From Dastarcus helophoroides (lineage: Eukaryota; Arthropoda; Insecta; Coleoptera; Bothrideridae), in the NCBI GenBank assembly GCA_028583605.1, contig CM053337.1:25592162-25656161 (forward strand): a stretch of 64,000 nucleotides of DNA, written 5' to 3'. The notes beneath the pieces are model-generated. The model saw only the letters and a program-made list of their open reading frames with translations, made no database searches and was not told the DNA's origin. Shown one piece after another: positions 1 through 11,455 of the stretch (its first letter is position 1; the number at the start of each line of letters is the position of its first letter). A program made the position numbers and the translations under genes.

Positions 1-366
1 AAGACTGACCTTTAGTTATCTTCAAAAATTGAAATACAAATCTTGTCCCTGTATCTCATGAAGATGATGGCTTGCTATCGAAACGCGTTAAAGCCACCTT
101 TGTTGTGTTTTTTAATCTTTCTTGGTTTCATAGAACAAGATTTGTATTTCAATGTTTCTGGAGAAAAAATTTAATGAAGTCATTACTTTGTTTTCCAGAT
201 ATGGAAAAATATACAGATTTGACTTAAAATGTACCTTACTCAACCCCAATTTAGAACTTGTTTCAGGTTTTTAAGATCGTTTATCTTTTTCTTACAGTAG
301 AGCTGAGACATCGAGTGTCGCTCACCCGGCATATCGATTTTTAAAGAACCAAGGACCAGAACGTTC
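1..366 (+). mobile_element. Foldback element X, copy 1 (partial, Penelope-like candidate)
   Basis: The window opens inside this repeat. Bases 12-50 match the arm of the dispersed X family (TTATCTTCAAAAATTGAAAT, CTTGTCCC) and 100-155 match the opposite arm (TTGTGTTTTTTAATCTTTCT and on to TTTGTATTTCAAT). Between them, at about 58-90, is the central core: a CATGAAGA word, a GATGGC/GCTATC stem, then GAAACGCGTT, on the + strand. The outermost piece of the family (AACCAAGGACCAG then CGTTCCACC) reappears at 337-366, so about 180 bp of other sequence separates it from the arm. No coding capacity. Other copies: 8.9, 11.3, 17.1, 33.6, 36.2, 36.9 and 43.6 kb. Assignment to Penelope-like elements is inference from the core and from the target duplications of other copies. 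Confidence 0.6.
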
Positions 367-857
367 CACCAAAAAAAAAAGGATTTTAATCTAAATTTGC
401 AAAAAATTCAAAATATCTAGAAAAGTTCGAAATGCAAAGTTTGAAAATTTAGGAAAACACTTAAGTTAGAATTTTCCGACCATTAATCTTTTTCTCGCAA
501 ATTACTTACCTGGAAATTCGGAGGGAGCTAAATTCGGTTACCCCTCGCCACATGTCTGTATAGAGTTGGACAGTGAAAGAATATAATACTATACTTACTT
601 AAAATATCTACCTTGTCATTCTGTTTACATAAAAAAGAAATTATTTCAAAATTCTTTTCAATTTTTTTACTAACATTGTATAGATTCGGTCGCCTCAAAA
701 TTTGACCGCCATCGTGTTGGACGCACGATACAACAAGTTATCAGTTTTACTTTGAATTTAACTGAAAAAGCACAGTAAGTATATTTATTCAATAATTTAA
801 TTGGATAAGTTTTAACTTGAAAGAATAATTTTTGTTACAAAAATTAGAAAAGAAGAA
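367..857. other. Non-coding AT-rich stretch with a candidate short intron
   Basis: Bases 367-480 are a short piece of the AT-rich array DNA (GAAAATTTAGG, AAAGTTCGAAATGC). The rest is ordinary AT-rich sequence without a gene. At 775-847 lies a possible 73-bp intron: GTAAGT donor after ACTGAAAAAGCACA and an acceptor ending TTTTGTTACAAAAATTAG. It would join an untranslated leader to the reading frame that starts at 858. The size is typical of insect introns, but the model rests on splice words only. Confidence 0.3.
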
Positions 858-1115
858 ATGTTATCGGTGGATATTAATAGCACACCAGCTGCATATCCTG
901 GAAGTGGTTCACCACAATGTAGATGGCAAGCTTTAGATAACCTGCGCCATCTGCGGTCTATATCGGCAAAATTGGGCCTAATAAAGACATATTATCGGTT
1001 AAGTACGCGACGAAGGATGAGGCGAACCATCGACACGGGCCATACTCTCTGCGGGGCACATCCTAAATCCCAAACAAACTGTACGAACAAAAGGCCGGAC
1101 CTTTGTGAAAGATAA
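858..1115 (+). CDS. Hypothetical 85-residue reading frame, weakly supported
   Basis: This frame begins with ATG in a favourable context (AAGAAGAAATGT), ten bases after a plausible splice acceptor at 847, and encodes a basic, Arg/Ser/Thr-rich peptide with six cysteines and no recognisable motif, signal peptide or membrane segment. The local DNA is less AT-rich than its surroundings, which by itself lengthens open frames. No AATAAA follows closely after the stop. It could be the start of a real gene, a fragment of an unrecognised mobile element, or chance. I do not recognise the protein and give it low confidence. Confidence 0.2.
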   Translation: MLSVDINSTPAAYPGSGSPQCRWQALDNLRHLRSISAKLGLIKTYYRLSTRRRMRRTIDTGHTLCGAHPKSQTNCTNKRPDLCER

Positions 1116-2160
1116 GCTTCTTTGGCTACTTGTTACAGTTTAGAGATCCGCAAAGATACTGTAAATATAGAGGAAGAATGCAAGACTCTTGAAATGCAAT
1201 ATTCCGACACGCTGTAATAGCGAGGTTAAGTTTGGAATAGCGTGTTCTTTTCAAGTCGACCACAATGGAAACAAGCATATTATGTATTTAGGAAGGTTTT
1301 CCTTTATGTTGATTTCGGTTCGCCTCATTATATTATATGCTCCATTAGGTTATTACTTTTTTTAGTTAGTGTCCCGGCGGATTTTAGGTGTAAATGGAAT
1401 GCTTTGGGCGTATTGTGGCTCTTGAAAGCATAATACACATGTTTACAACGCGGACGGATTTGTTTTGTTGGTGGTGTTTGTCCCAGCGTGACAATGTTTT
1501 TCAAGTACAACACCTTTCAACAAATACTTTTGTGATGACTCCCGTTGGCTCAAGATGATCCATTTTAACACTTCAAAGCATTATTCTAGTTCGATTTCTG
1601 AAATCGTTTAGTGAGAATTCTGAAATTGATTCTAAAAGAAATCCTTATGGAGCTTAATTCTATTTAAAAGATTCAGGAACTGCTTGGCGAAATTTAAGAC
1701 TCATCTTTGTTTAAGGAGTTCCAATTCGGCTAAATCATACCTCAAAAAATTATTCTGGTTGCTGAAGTACTGAACCAATTACTGTTGGTTTTTATTATAC
1801 AGAAAGATTAATTAAGAATGGCAAATTTGGAAATTAGAGATATTAGCAATTGAATGAAACAATTAGTATAGGAATGTTACTGGTTTAAGCGGTACAAGAT
1901 GTTCACAACTGTGATTTTGTTTTGAAATTTGGCCATAACATCTGGAATTTTTAAGGCATCACCTTCAAATTTGTTATTTTCATGCTCTTCGGGATGATAA
2001 ATATTTGCTTTTTGTTTTATTATTGCTCATAGATGGAGCCAGTCATATCCATCTGCTTTGACAAACCAAGGCAAAATTATATCTTTTTTATAAATCTAAT
2101 TTTAAAATCGATCAAATATCCGAAAGAACATTAATATTTAAATAAAGAAGTAGAATATTT
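1116..2160. other. Intergenic, no supported feature
   Basis: AT-rich sequence with short overlapping frames on both strands around 1242-1513 that shadow one another and show no protein family resemblance. I see no repeat shared with other parts of the window. Confidence 0.5.
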
Positions 2161-2463
2161 AGGGATAATGCAACAAACACACCAATGGATGGTAAAATCC
2201 TCCCGTTGGGATCTAATCTGTCCGTCCTAATAGTGAATGCAAGTACTAACTTCTCTTGGGACGATCATGTGTGCGTCCGCCTCTCAGAAGTTAAGCTTTC
2301 TTATTCAGAGCTAAAAAGTACTTCACATCTTCATCAGCCACTCACACTATACAAAGCTCGAGTTAGACGAACACTAGAATACTCTTCTCATGTTTGGACT
2401 TCGGTCCCAAAGCACACTTTAGCTCTTTTGGATTCAATTCAAAGAAAAGCGATTCGCCTAATT
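2161..2463 (+). pseudogene. LINE-A (Jockey-type) ORF2 C-terminal part, upstream piece
   Basis: Translation gives the region after the reverse transcriptase palm of a Jockey-type non-LTR retrotransposon: SVLIVNASTNFSWDDHV, then LYKARVRRTLEYSSHVW and LLDSIQRKAIRLI. These correspond to the conserved LGV-x-LSWxxH and Y-x-x-x-VRPxLEYCSxVW segments of BS/Jockey-like ORF2 proteins. The reading frame is cut at 2463 by a hAT element and resumes in the same sense at 5917 (DDESLTDSLETLKHRRM). The 5' part of the LINE, including endonuclease and palm, is missing, as expected for a 5'-truncated insertion. Non-functional. Confidence 0.8.
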
Positions 2464-5400
2464 CAGGGGCCGGCAAACCGCGGCTCGCAAGCCGCATGCG
2501 GCTCTTTTAAAAGAAAATTGCGGCTCTTGAAATTCTTCTAAAAAAATAAATAAAAGCTTGAGCGAACAGACACGCAGACACTTATTGAACAAGTGACCTG
2601 CAGAAGTCGAAATTTCCAAAAATACTTTTCTAGGAATTTTTATGTTTTACTTAAATTTTGACAAAAAGTTATAATTTCAAAAAGAATTGTTCCAAAATTT
2701 TTGATTGATTTGTATTAACAGTTTGAGAAAAAACATGAAATTTGAAATTTCTAAAAATAGACCAATTTGGAGAGTCGAAATTTGTAAAAAATATTTTTCT
2801 CATGATTTTTACTTTTTTATTTGTGAATTTTCGACAACCTTTTTCGTGAGAAAAAGGTAAATTACTTTTTGTGAGAAAAAAATTTAAATTTACAGAAACG
2901 GCAAATATCAAAGTTCGAAATAAAAGCTGAAACTTCCAGAAAAAGCCGAATTTTGAGAAAAAGAGATTTAGAAAAAATTGAGAAAAAGGAAGAGATTTCG
3001 AAAAAATTGAAAAAACGAAAAGATTTCAAAAAATATGAATTTATCAAAAGTTTCCAATAAAAGGTAAAATTTTATTTAAAAAAAACCGTAGAATTTCGAC
3101 AATAGATTTTAATCCAGTACAATTTAAAAACCTGATTTTCAGTGAAGAGAAAAAATGAATTTTATGGAAAAAGTCTAGAACAGCTCAAATTTTCCCGAGA
3201 AAGTTAAATTTTCAGAATAAATTTGCAATTTCAAAAACAAGACGAATTAAAAAGAAACTTCAAATTTTCAGATAAATTCGAATTTCGAGAAAATTTGTGA
3301 AATACTTTCGATATAAAATTCAAAGAAAATTTTGAGAAGTGTTAAACTTTAAAAAAGGTTCCTAGAAAAAGTCGAATTTTGAGAAAAAGGAAGATTTCAA
3401 AAAAAAATTGGGGAAAATGAAGTGATAAAAAAAATGGATTTGTCTAATTGGGAAAAAGGGAGAAATTTCGAAAAAAATGAATTTAGCGAGAGTTCTAAAA
3501 ACAGGCAAATTTTTTGAAAAAAAACGTCGAATTTCGACAATAGATTGAAACCCAATTTAAAACCTGAAATTTGTATAAAGTTTCGAATTTTTTGAAAAAT
3601 TGTAAAATTCGAAAAGAGAAATTGTAAGAATAAACTGGAAGCTTAGAAAAAATTGTTGAAATTTAAAAAGTCGAAGTTTTCCAGATAAGAAGAAAAAAGT
3701 TAAATTTTAGGAAAAATTTCAAGAAAAAAGTCAAAATATTAAGATAGGCTTTAAATTTCGACAAAAATTTACAATTTTCCAGAGAAAGTTAAATTTTAGG
3801 AATCAATTTGAAATTTCAAAAACAAGACCATTTTAAAAAAATCCAAATTTTCAGATTAATTCGAATTTTGAGACAATTTATGGAATAATTTCAGAAGAAA
3901 AGTCCAAGAAAATGCCGAGAAAAGTATTTTAACTTAAAAAAAAGGTCAACATTTCTCGAAATTAGCCAAATTTTGAGAAAAATGAAGAGATTTTGAATAA
4001 AAATTGGGAAAAATGAATTTGTCCGAAGTTCTTAAATGACGACAAAATTTTCGGAAAAAACGTCGAATTTCGAAAATATATTGAAACCCAAAACAAATTT
4101 AAATACGTTAAAGTTTTAGATAAAAGAGAAATTGTAAAAATAAGCTGAAAGCTTAAGAAAGTGGCGGTCTTTAAAAATATCGAAGTTTTTCAGAGAGGTA
4201 AGAAAAACGTCAAATTTTAGGAAAATTTTCAAGATCAAGGTCAATCAACATTTTAAGAAAAGTTCCAAATTTCGATAAAAATTTGCAATTTTCCAGAGAA
4301 AATTAAATTTTAAAAATAAATTTGAAAATTCGAAAACAACCCGAATAAAAAAAACTAAAGATTTTCAGCTTAATCGAATTTTGAGAAAATTGGTAAAATA
4401 ATTTTGAAAGGATTGATAAAACTTTTAATTTTGAGAAGTGTTAAACTTTAAACAAAGATCAAAATTTCTCAAAGAAAATCAAATTTTAAGAAAAAAAAAC
4501 AAATGTTGAGATTTGAAAATAGATGAATTTTGTTCAAAATAAAAGTTGATATTACCGGAAAAGTACGACTTTTGAAAAAAAGAAATTTCAAAAAATATGA
4601 ATTTGTCAAAAATTCTCAAAAAAGCAAAATTTTAGAAAAAAACTTTGAATTTTGACAATAGATTGAAAATTAGAATACATTGAAAATCTGAAATTTCTAG
4701 ACAAATTTAAATTTTGTGAAAACTTGTAAAATCTCGAAAAGAGAAATTGTAAAAAATTGAAAGCTTCGAAAAAAATGTCGAAGTTTAAAAAGCCAAAGTT
4801 TTTTAAAGAAAAAAAAAATAAATTGTTTGCACTTTTTCAAAGAAAATTAAATTTTGAGAATAAATTTGAAATTTCAAGAACAAGACGAATAAAAAGAAAA
4901 CTTCAAATTTTCAGAAAAATTCAAATTTTGAGAAAATTGGTAAGATAGTTTCTAAAAAAGAAGAAATGTTGATAAAATTTCCACTTTCGAGAAAAGTGTT
5001 GAACTTTAAAAATAGGTCAAAATTTCCCAGAGAAAGTCAAATTTTAGGAACAAAATCGCATTTTTAGATAGTCAAATATTGTGAAAATGGATGAATTTCG
5101 TCGATAAAATCGCAGCTTGCAGAAACATAATAAAATGTCGAATTTCGGTAACATAATTTTTTGAAATGGGTTGAAAATTCCAGAAAATAAATAAAAGTTT
5201 AAGTAAAAGTCAATATTTGGGGCAAATGATGAAATTTGGAAGAGGAACGTAATTTAAAAAGAATAGAAATTTTGAGAGAAAAGTCGCAATTTAGAACAAG
5301 GTCAAAAATATGTAATTTTGGAGAAAAGTCAAATTTAAGAATGAATTTAATTTAAGAATAGATCTAAATTTCAAAAAACGAAAATTTGCGAAGAAGGTCG

Positions 5401-5916
5401 AAATCTTCAAAAACTATTTTATTTGACATCTCCAAATTATTACTTCAAATTTTTACTTTTTTTCTTTAAAAACTCGACAAAAGCTAAATTTTTGAGATAT
5501 AAGTCGAATCTTTTATTAAGTCGAATGAGAAAAAAGTAAACATTTTCATAGATTGTCGAGTTTTGAGAATAAGGAAAGATTTAGGAAAAAAAATTTAATT
5601 TTAAGAGCAAAATACATAATTAAAAAAAAAGATAGGAATAGGAAAGAGCTAAAAAAATTGGATTTACGAGAAAAAGGCAAATTTTTAAATAAAGCTCTAA
5701 ATTTTGAGAAATAAAAGATTTTTTGGGCTGTATATGTTTTCGTTTGGCTACATGAGTTAGCGGTATCTCTTTGTCCCATATTTTGTCTGATTTATCTGAT
5801 TTAATTTTGAAATAAAATATAAAATTAGAAGTTTAAATTTGTGGCTCTTTGAACATTACGAAACCAATTTTCTTAGTGCAATTGGCTCTTTTGGCTTAAA
5901 AGTTTGCCTACCCCTG
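2464..5916. mobile_element. hAT-1: non-autonomous hAT element filled with AT-rich array
   Basis: The ends are CAGGGGCCGGCAAAC at 2464-2478 and its inverted counterpart GTTTGCCTACCCCTG ending at 5916, the typical CAGGGG(N)xGGCAAAC ends of one hAT lineage. Both ends also carry GGCTCTTT words just inside. The flanks are GCCTAATT (2456-2463) and GCCTAATC (5917-5924), an 8-bp target duplication with one mismatch, as hAT elements make. Removing the element and one duplication rejoins the LINE-A reading frame (RKAIRLI|DDESLTD). The 3,453-bp interior has no transposase: it is degenerate purine-rich array DNA, so this copy can only have moved with a transposase supplied in trans. Confidence 0.85.
2570..5700. 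repeat. AT-rich quasi-periodic array inside hAT-1, with ~0.55-kb higher-order unit
   Basis: The sequence alternates A-runs with words such as GAAAAAGTCGAAATTT, in one strand polarity. Landmarks recur at long spacing: an ACAAGACG-type word at 3236, 3822, 4336 and 4880 (586, 514, 544 bp), and a GTTAAACTTT-type word at 3341, 3924, 4440 and 4998 (583, 516, 558 bp). The words CAATAGATT/TTGAAACCC recur near 3538, 4074 and 4655. This shows at least four diverged copies of a block of about 0.55 kb. The small open frames here (for example 2669-3047 minus, 4757-4948 plus) are Lys/Phe/Asn-rich by-products of the repeat and are not genes. Confidence 0.75.
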
Positions 5917-6275
5917 GCCTAATCGATGACGAGAGTTTGACCGATTCTCTCGAAACACTAAAGCACAGGCGGATGGTTGGTAACTTGGCTCTTTTCTACA
6001 AGTACTATCATGAAAGATGCTCGCAGGAACTAATAGGATTGATCCCCCAAAGGGCAAGATTTTTGACGCATACAAAACAGTCGGAGACAGCAAATTCCTG
6101 TGCTCTCCACCTTGATACAGTGAGGATTTTTGTCTACAGAAATTCTTTTTATATAGAACTTCCTTGTTTAAGAAGACGATTTATCGCCTTCTATCCTTGT
6201 TTCTGCATCCTACTGGCAGTGCTTTGAAAGCATAATGGGATTACCCTTTGCAAGTGGATTAAACAAAAAAAAAAG
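5917..6275 (+). pseudogene. LINE-A ORF2 C-terminus and 3' end, downstream piece
   Basis: This continues the LINE broken at 2463. It reads SLETLKHRRMVGNLALFYKY, CSQELIGLIP, ANSCALHLDTVR and FYIELPCL, matching the far C-terminus of Jockey-type ORF2. The minus-strand copy at 56.0-56.4 kb has the same segments (CLQELIGLIP, ANSCAVQLDTVR). The frame ends near 6227; a short tail follows (GCATAATGGGATTACCC, GATTAAAC) and then an A-rich end at 6266-6275, the expected 3' terminus. The 56-kb copy shares this tail. Several residues differ from that copy and the end is frameshifted. Confidence 0.8.
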
Positions 6276-6866
6276 TATTTGTAAAATTTCGATATCTCCA
6301 TTTGTTTTCGAGATATTTGTTCTTAAATGTTTCAATTCCTATAGTCTTACAGTAATTTTGATTGATCAAAATGTTTTCAAAAATAAAAAGTAAGTTCAAG
6401 ATTTTACCATCATTTCACTAAATGTTTTTTATCAAGTCTTTGAAATATACTTCCTGGTTTTAGAAGTCTTTTTTTATTTCGCACAATCATCTAATATTGA
6501 TTTATTTTTATTTAGGGTGTCAATTTGATAATCTGCCCATGGTCGATCAATAAATCTGGATTCGAAATTTCACAGAAAAGTGAACAATTAGCATATAGAT
6601 TATATCTAAACTGATCCAACTCTTTATAATGACATGAAATAACCTCGAAGATCGGAATTGAATTTCACAAGACCCCGGAGGAGTCAATTAAATTTCTGGC
6701 CTTCCCCCTGTATACAAATGATTCGAGTGATTTGAGTTTAGCAAACACCGATATGTCGCTCCTTTCATCGGTCGCCCCCCTCGACGTCGAAGAGCGGAAG
6801 CAGGAATATTGCGTTAGACCATGAAGCTGGATTGCCATGGAGAGCAGATTCTCTATGATAAGGTAT
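6276..6866. other. Intergenic, no supported feature
   Basis: Mixed AT-rich sequence without a coding frame. A short GC-richer patch at 6750-6840 (TCGGTCGCCCCCCTCGACG) has no recognisable function. Confidence 0.5.
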
Positions 6867-7166
6867 TGTTACGTGTTAGGTTCTTGTATAAAATTGTTGC
6901 TAATTTATAATACTTTATTTCGACAAAGAGACAGAACGTAATATAACAGTGACAACCTAGTTACTAAATGTCCCAATACTGAATTCTGCATTGGATGAAT
7001 TACAATAAGGTGCGCGTTATTTGTATCTGACATCTGCTTCTAGACACTTTCATTTCCGGAGATCATCTAGAAGGCTCTAGACGCCTAATTACCTAGACAT
7101 GAATCATCGCAAAGACAACACTCAGTTGCGTTTATACTTCTTGATTTATATCATTAATTCGTTATA
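6867..7166 (-). repeat. Candidate divergent solo LTR
   Basis: Read on the minus strand this 300-bp stretch begins TATAACG, has TCTAGA-type words, a TATA-like TATAAACGC and a GAAATAAAG polyadenylation signal near its end, and finishes CACGTAACA. This is the same order of parts as the six related solo LTRs of the window, although the body is too diverged to align securely. The + strand flanks are GTAT (6863-6866) and GTTT (7167-7170), a 3/4 match to a 4-bp duplication like theirs. No internal retrotransposon domain is next to it. Confidence 0.4.
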
Positions 7167-7620
7167 GTTTATTGCCGCAGCGAAGTTGACACTTTTTCTT
7201 AACGTAGAATCGTACAATAATTTTTTAGAAAAAGACTGCTTTGTCATCTTCACCAAATACCACAGCAAAAGTTACCAAATTTCTCATTTCTCAAGAGCCC
7301 ATAGAAGACAAGAAGTGTTCCTTGGGTTATTTTTGATCAGTGCTTTATTTTATACCTACATAATGGACAGTGAACCTGACCTGATATCGTATTTAGGGTA
7401 TTCATATAAAAGAAAGGGAAATCTAAAGTGTAGAATCGAGATTGCTAAATTGAACCAAAATTATTAGAAAAATTTCAAACATTCGTATTTATAAAACAAA
7501 AAATTTGTTTATTGAAGTGTGCAAAATTCTAAATACATAACTAAGTCATAATTACCTCTTCTAAGTTTCACAATTAAAACCCAATATGTATAAAATTTCT
7601 CAAATACTCCAATTTAGTTT
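7167..7620. other. Intergenic, no supported feature
   Basis: The open frame at 7186-7467 (93 codons) shows no protein family resemblance and is probably chance. Nothing else is visible. Confidence 0.45.
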
Positions 7621-7880
7621 TAATGCACAGACCAATAGGTTTGAACATTTATTAAATTCGAAGTTTGGAAGCCAAATACCGCTTTCCAAACTTCGAATCT
7701 AATGAATATTCAAACCTATTGGTCTGTGCATTAGAATTCTTGTCTTCTGGGAGCTTTCCTAGAGAGCAACCGCTTCGCCAGATAGCAGTGTTTCAACTGT
7801 TGGTAGTTCAGCTACCTATGGTTCACTATACACGCCTGGAGGGCTACATGAATTTGTAGTCTAGGTTGTATTTTACTTGC
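7621..7880 (+). mobile_element. Foldback element F, copy 1
   Basis: Bases 7621-7670 and 7684-7733 form a 50-bp inverted repeat with only three mismatches and a 13-base loop (starts TAATGCACAGACCAATAGGT). The adjoining 7734-7880 (GAGAGCAACCGCTTCGCCAG, CGCCTGGAGGGCTACATG) is repeated in opposite orientation at 13485-13630, next to the corresponding arm. The two copies therefore define one dispersed non-autonomous family. No coding capacity; superfamily unknown. Confidence 0.65.
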
Positions 7881-8119
7881 ACACTCCAATTTAGAGTCAA
7901 ATATCGACAAAATAAATTTTAGGTAAATTTGTTATTTGTTTTAATTTCAAATGTAGATATTGTTCACAAAATTTCAAACTTATACTAGCATTCTTTACGT
8001 TTTTTTTCAAATATAGTTTACTCTACGCCCAAACTCACACCTTTTAAAAAATTAATCACAAACCATAATATTTAGTTGCTCTCGATCTTCAGGAGAACGA
8101 TTCAGGTCACTCTTTTATA

Positions 8120-10900
8120 AGTAAAAGTTGAGGTTAAAAGCTCCACATTTTAGGAATAATCGAGATTTCTAAAAAAATTCAAAATATTTGAGAAACTAAA
8201 AAAGATTACTTTTAAAGCCGCAATTGCAAAGCAAGAAAAATAGGTCATAATTTTGAAAAAAAGTAGAAATCTTGGAAAACTGTAAAATTTATAAAAAATT
8301 TATAATATTTTCGTAAACTTATTTAAATTCAAGATATTTAAATGTTTTTTCCTAATTTTGACATTTAAACCAAGTTTTAATAAAAATATTAATTTGAGGT
8401 TTATTTCAGGGAGAGGCAATATTAAGCATTTAAAAAAATTATAGCAACAATAAACGTGTAGTTTGCAAACAACTCGTCAGATAATTTAGTATTTTTTAAG
8501 AAAATCATAGATTTGCCCAAAAAGTAATTTTTTTATATAAAAAAATGGAAATTTTCTGAAAGAGTCACATTTTAATAGAAATGTCGAAATTTCCGAAAAA
8601 ACTTTGGAAGTAGGTAAAATTTTTAAATAAATCACGCAACAAGTAAAGCTTTCTTGAAGAAATTTACATTTTCAGAACAAAGTCGACTTTCAGGAAAGAA
8701 GCAAAATTTTGAGAAACAGCTCGAATTTTGTAGATCGATTCGAAATGTACAGAACGTCGCATCTATTTACAAAATTCTAATTTTTCAGAAAAAGTCAATA
8801 TTTGAGAAAGAAAAAACCCAGTTTTTTTATTCTGGGCAAAAAAAGTGAAATTTTGAGAAATAAGTCAAAATTTCTTGGTTTTTGAAAATAAGAAATGTTG
8901 AATTCTGAGGATAAATATTGAAATATTTTTGGTGGAACGGACTGGTTATCTTCAAAACTTGAAATACAGAACTTGTCCCCTGAAACCAGGAAAGATTAAA
9001 AAACACAACAAACGTTGCTCTAACGCGTTTCGACAGCCCAGCTGTCATCTTCAGAGAGATGGAGAGTTAGAACAACGTTTGTTGTGTTTTTTAATCTTTC
9101 TTGCTTTCAGGAGACAAGTTCTGTATTTTAATTTTTTTTCAAATATTGAGAAAAATGAATATTTTGAGAATCAAATTAGAAAAAATGTTCGAGATTTTCT
9201 GAAATAACGAAATTTTAAGAAAAATGGCAAAGTTTGAAAATGCATAAATTTCGAGTAAAAGTTCTAAGCCTGCCTGAGGTAGTCAAATTTTGCAAGTGAA
9301 ATTAAAAAAGACCAATTTAATAGAAGAAATGATTCAAATTTTCAAAAATAAAAATGATCAAATTTTGAGATAAAGTCCAAATTTCAAGAAAAATGAAAAT
9401 GTTATGAAACTAGTCGAAATTTTCAGGACGTATAATGTATTTCAAAAATGGCAACTTTCAGAAAAACCCCAGTTTTGGAAAAGCTTCGAAATTGAAAAAT
9501 AACGCAAATTTGAAAGAAAAAGCAAAATTTTGAGAGGAAAATCGAAATTTTAAGAGAAAAGTCCAAATCTTCCGAAAAAAGTAAAAGTTCGGGAATAAAA
9601 TCAAATTTTCGAAAGGAAGAATTTTGAGAATGGATGGAAATTTCTGAAATATAAATTTAAAAAGAATCGGGTGACAATTTCTTTTGTCATACTCTTTTAA
9701 AAAATTCAAAAATTGGGAATGGCAAAATCGAAAACACGGAATTTTGAAAAATAGTTTAAGTAAAATAACGAAATTTAAAAAAAGATTAATTTTCAAGAAC
9801 AAAAGCATAACTTTGAGTAAATGGCTGTAATTTCCGAAAAAAATTGAAATTATGAGTTGAAAATTTTCAAAAAATATCCAATTTTCCGGAGGAAAAGATG
9901 GTTTTTTCCAGATTTGTATTTCCTTTGAAGTATTTATTTTAAAAATTTGTTTCATTTTTGAAATTTTAATTTTATAGCTAAAAGTTCGTCAAGCTTCTTT
10001 CCAAAATCACCTTTTTTCCTTTCCTAAATTTCAAAATTTTTCTAACAACTTCTTTAAAATGCGTTTTTTTTTTCCAAATTTTGTCTCCAAAATTTGTTTT
10101 CCCTTTGAAATTGTGACTAATCTTAAATTTTGGTTTTCCCATAAGTTTGCTTTCTCTGGAAAATTTTGGGTTTATTCGGTGTTTTTCTCTAAATTTCGGG
10201 TTTTATTCCAAATTGGTATCTTTTTTCTCGATGTTAACATTTCCAAAATTTACCGGTATTTTTCGAAATTGTAACTTTATTACGAAAACATTCTACTTTA
10301 TTTTTTAAAAGTTGTTTTGTCAGAGGTAATTTCCACCCTAAGTTTAAAATTCCATCGTTTCCTTTCACTTGAAATTTCGAATTTTTGCATCGCAATTTGT
10401 CTTCTTGAAATTTCGACGTTTATTCATAGTTTGATTATTCTTTTGAAATAAATACTAATTTTAATTAAAAGAAGCACAACTTTAGCATTTGGCAAGAATA
10501 TTTCCTGGAAATTTCAAATTTTTTACTCGAAATTACAAGATTAGGTAGAAATTTAAATAAAAACATAAAAATTATAAAAACTCTTAGCAAATATTGCTAA
10601 TTTTTAACATTTGGTCTTTTTTTGATTTCAACTTTTTATATTTTTTCAAAATTACATCAAAATATTAATGAAAGAAGCATGCCTTTGCAAAAAGTCGTTT
10701 CAGCAGCGATTTAGAGAAGAATATATTTTGAAAATTACAACTTTTTCCGATTCAACGTTATGACCAAATTGAAATAAAAAAGTGAAGATTTTGGGAAAAT
10801 AATTCTTAGAAACATTGTTTAAAATCTAGGCTTATGTAATTTTTTTGCCATTAATGTTTCAGAATGTTGGCTTACCTTGAGACAATTTTTTTTACGCACT
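8120..10900. repeat. AT-rich quasi-periodic array with a polarity switch near 9955
   Basis: From 8120 to about 9950 the + strand is purine-rich (GAAAAAAGT, GTCGAAATTTT); from about 9960 to 10900 it is the complement type (AAATTTCGAC, CCAAATTTTG). The tract therefore has a giant but very degenerate inverted arrangement. Element X copy 2 sits inside at 8925-9135. I could not identify terminal repeats bounding this array. The long minus-strand frame 9458-9955 (165 codons, Phe/Lys/Ile-rich) is a by-product of stop-poor repeat sequence, not a gene. Confidence 0.65.
8925..9135 (-). mobile_element. Foldback element X, copy 2
   Basis: The left arm (GGTGGAACGGACTGGTTATC onward, 8930-9020) is inverted in the right arm at 9067-9128 (GTTAGAACAACGTTTGTTGT and on to AAGTTCTGTAT). 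The centre at 9019-9058, read on the minus strand, gives CTCTCTGAAGATGACAGC, GCTGTCGAAACGCG and TTAGAGC: a hammerhead-like core with a perfect 6-bp stem. The right arm lacks the outermost family sequence (GATAACCAAGGACCAG). Confidence 0.75.
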
Positions 10901-10969
10901 TTGGTCGATCTTTATTTTCACGTTAGATAAGATGCAATAACTACAAGTGCATCCTTATTATTATTATAC

Positions 10970-11309
10970 TGCTGCGTGTTATCGGTTTGATTGATTAATA
11001 CACCGTGAATTGTAACCACTTTATTTCAAAACTCAACTCAGAACACTACAATCGTAACTCACTAGCACTGTTTAACTGACTTATTCATTAACTTTCCACT
11101 AACTTGACTGATTAACCGAGGGAAAGCCAACTGAATCACCTATATAAAGATCCCGTCTCGGGTTCTGGAAGAATCCCATAGATAAGCCTTATCGTTTGCC
11201 GAAATTTCTGGAGCGCTTGTCTGCCGCTTGATTTATTATCGCAGCCGCTTCCTCTTATCAAATTTCCTAGAAAATTCCCAACTAAACTTTATAATTACTT
11301 TTTGTTACA
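10970..11309 (-). repeat. Solo LTR 1 of an LTR retrotransposon family
   Basis: On the minus strand it runs from TGTAACAAAAAGTAATTATA to ACACGCAGCA (TG...CA ends). It contains TTCTAGGAAATTTGATAAGA, GCGGCTGCG, a TATA box (CTATATAG-like) and TGAAATAAAG for polyadenylation. ATAC flanks it on the + strand at 10966-10969 and 11310-11313, a perfect 4-bp duplication. Related copies are at 12.7, 19.9, 37.2, 37.9 and 45.7 kb. No gag-pol sequence adjoins, so it is a solo LTR left by recombination. A 4-bp duplication suits a Ty3/Gypsy-type element, but the family is unnamed here. Confidence 0.8.
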
Positions 11310-11327
11310 ATACGTAAGTTTTTTTTT

Positions 11328-11455
11328 GATGGAATGCACTGGTACTTGGTTATCTTCAAAAATTGATATAAAAATCTTGTCCCCTGAAACCAAGAAAGAT
11401 TAAAAAACACGACAACAGTTGCTTCAACGTGTTTTAATAGTTGTAATATAAAATT
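11328..11455. mobile_element. Foldback element X, copy 3 (half)
   Basis: One arm only: GATGGAATGCACTGG, CTTGGTTATCTTCAAAAATT, CTTGTCCCCTGAAACCAAGA, then AAAAAACACGACAACAG and the start of the core (TTCAACGTGTTTTAATAG) without the stem. It is truncated after the core start. Confidence 0.7.

Noticed and set aside
9458..9955. 165-codon minus-strand open frame
   Set aside because: Lies wholly in array DNA; composition is Phe/Lys/Ile/Leu with the repeat texture, no domain, and frames of this sort occur on whichever strand avoids TAA/TGA in the array.
8120..10900. hAT element enclosing this array
   Set aside because: I looked for CAGGG- or TAGGG-type ends and 8-bp duplications and found none that pair.
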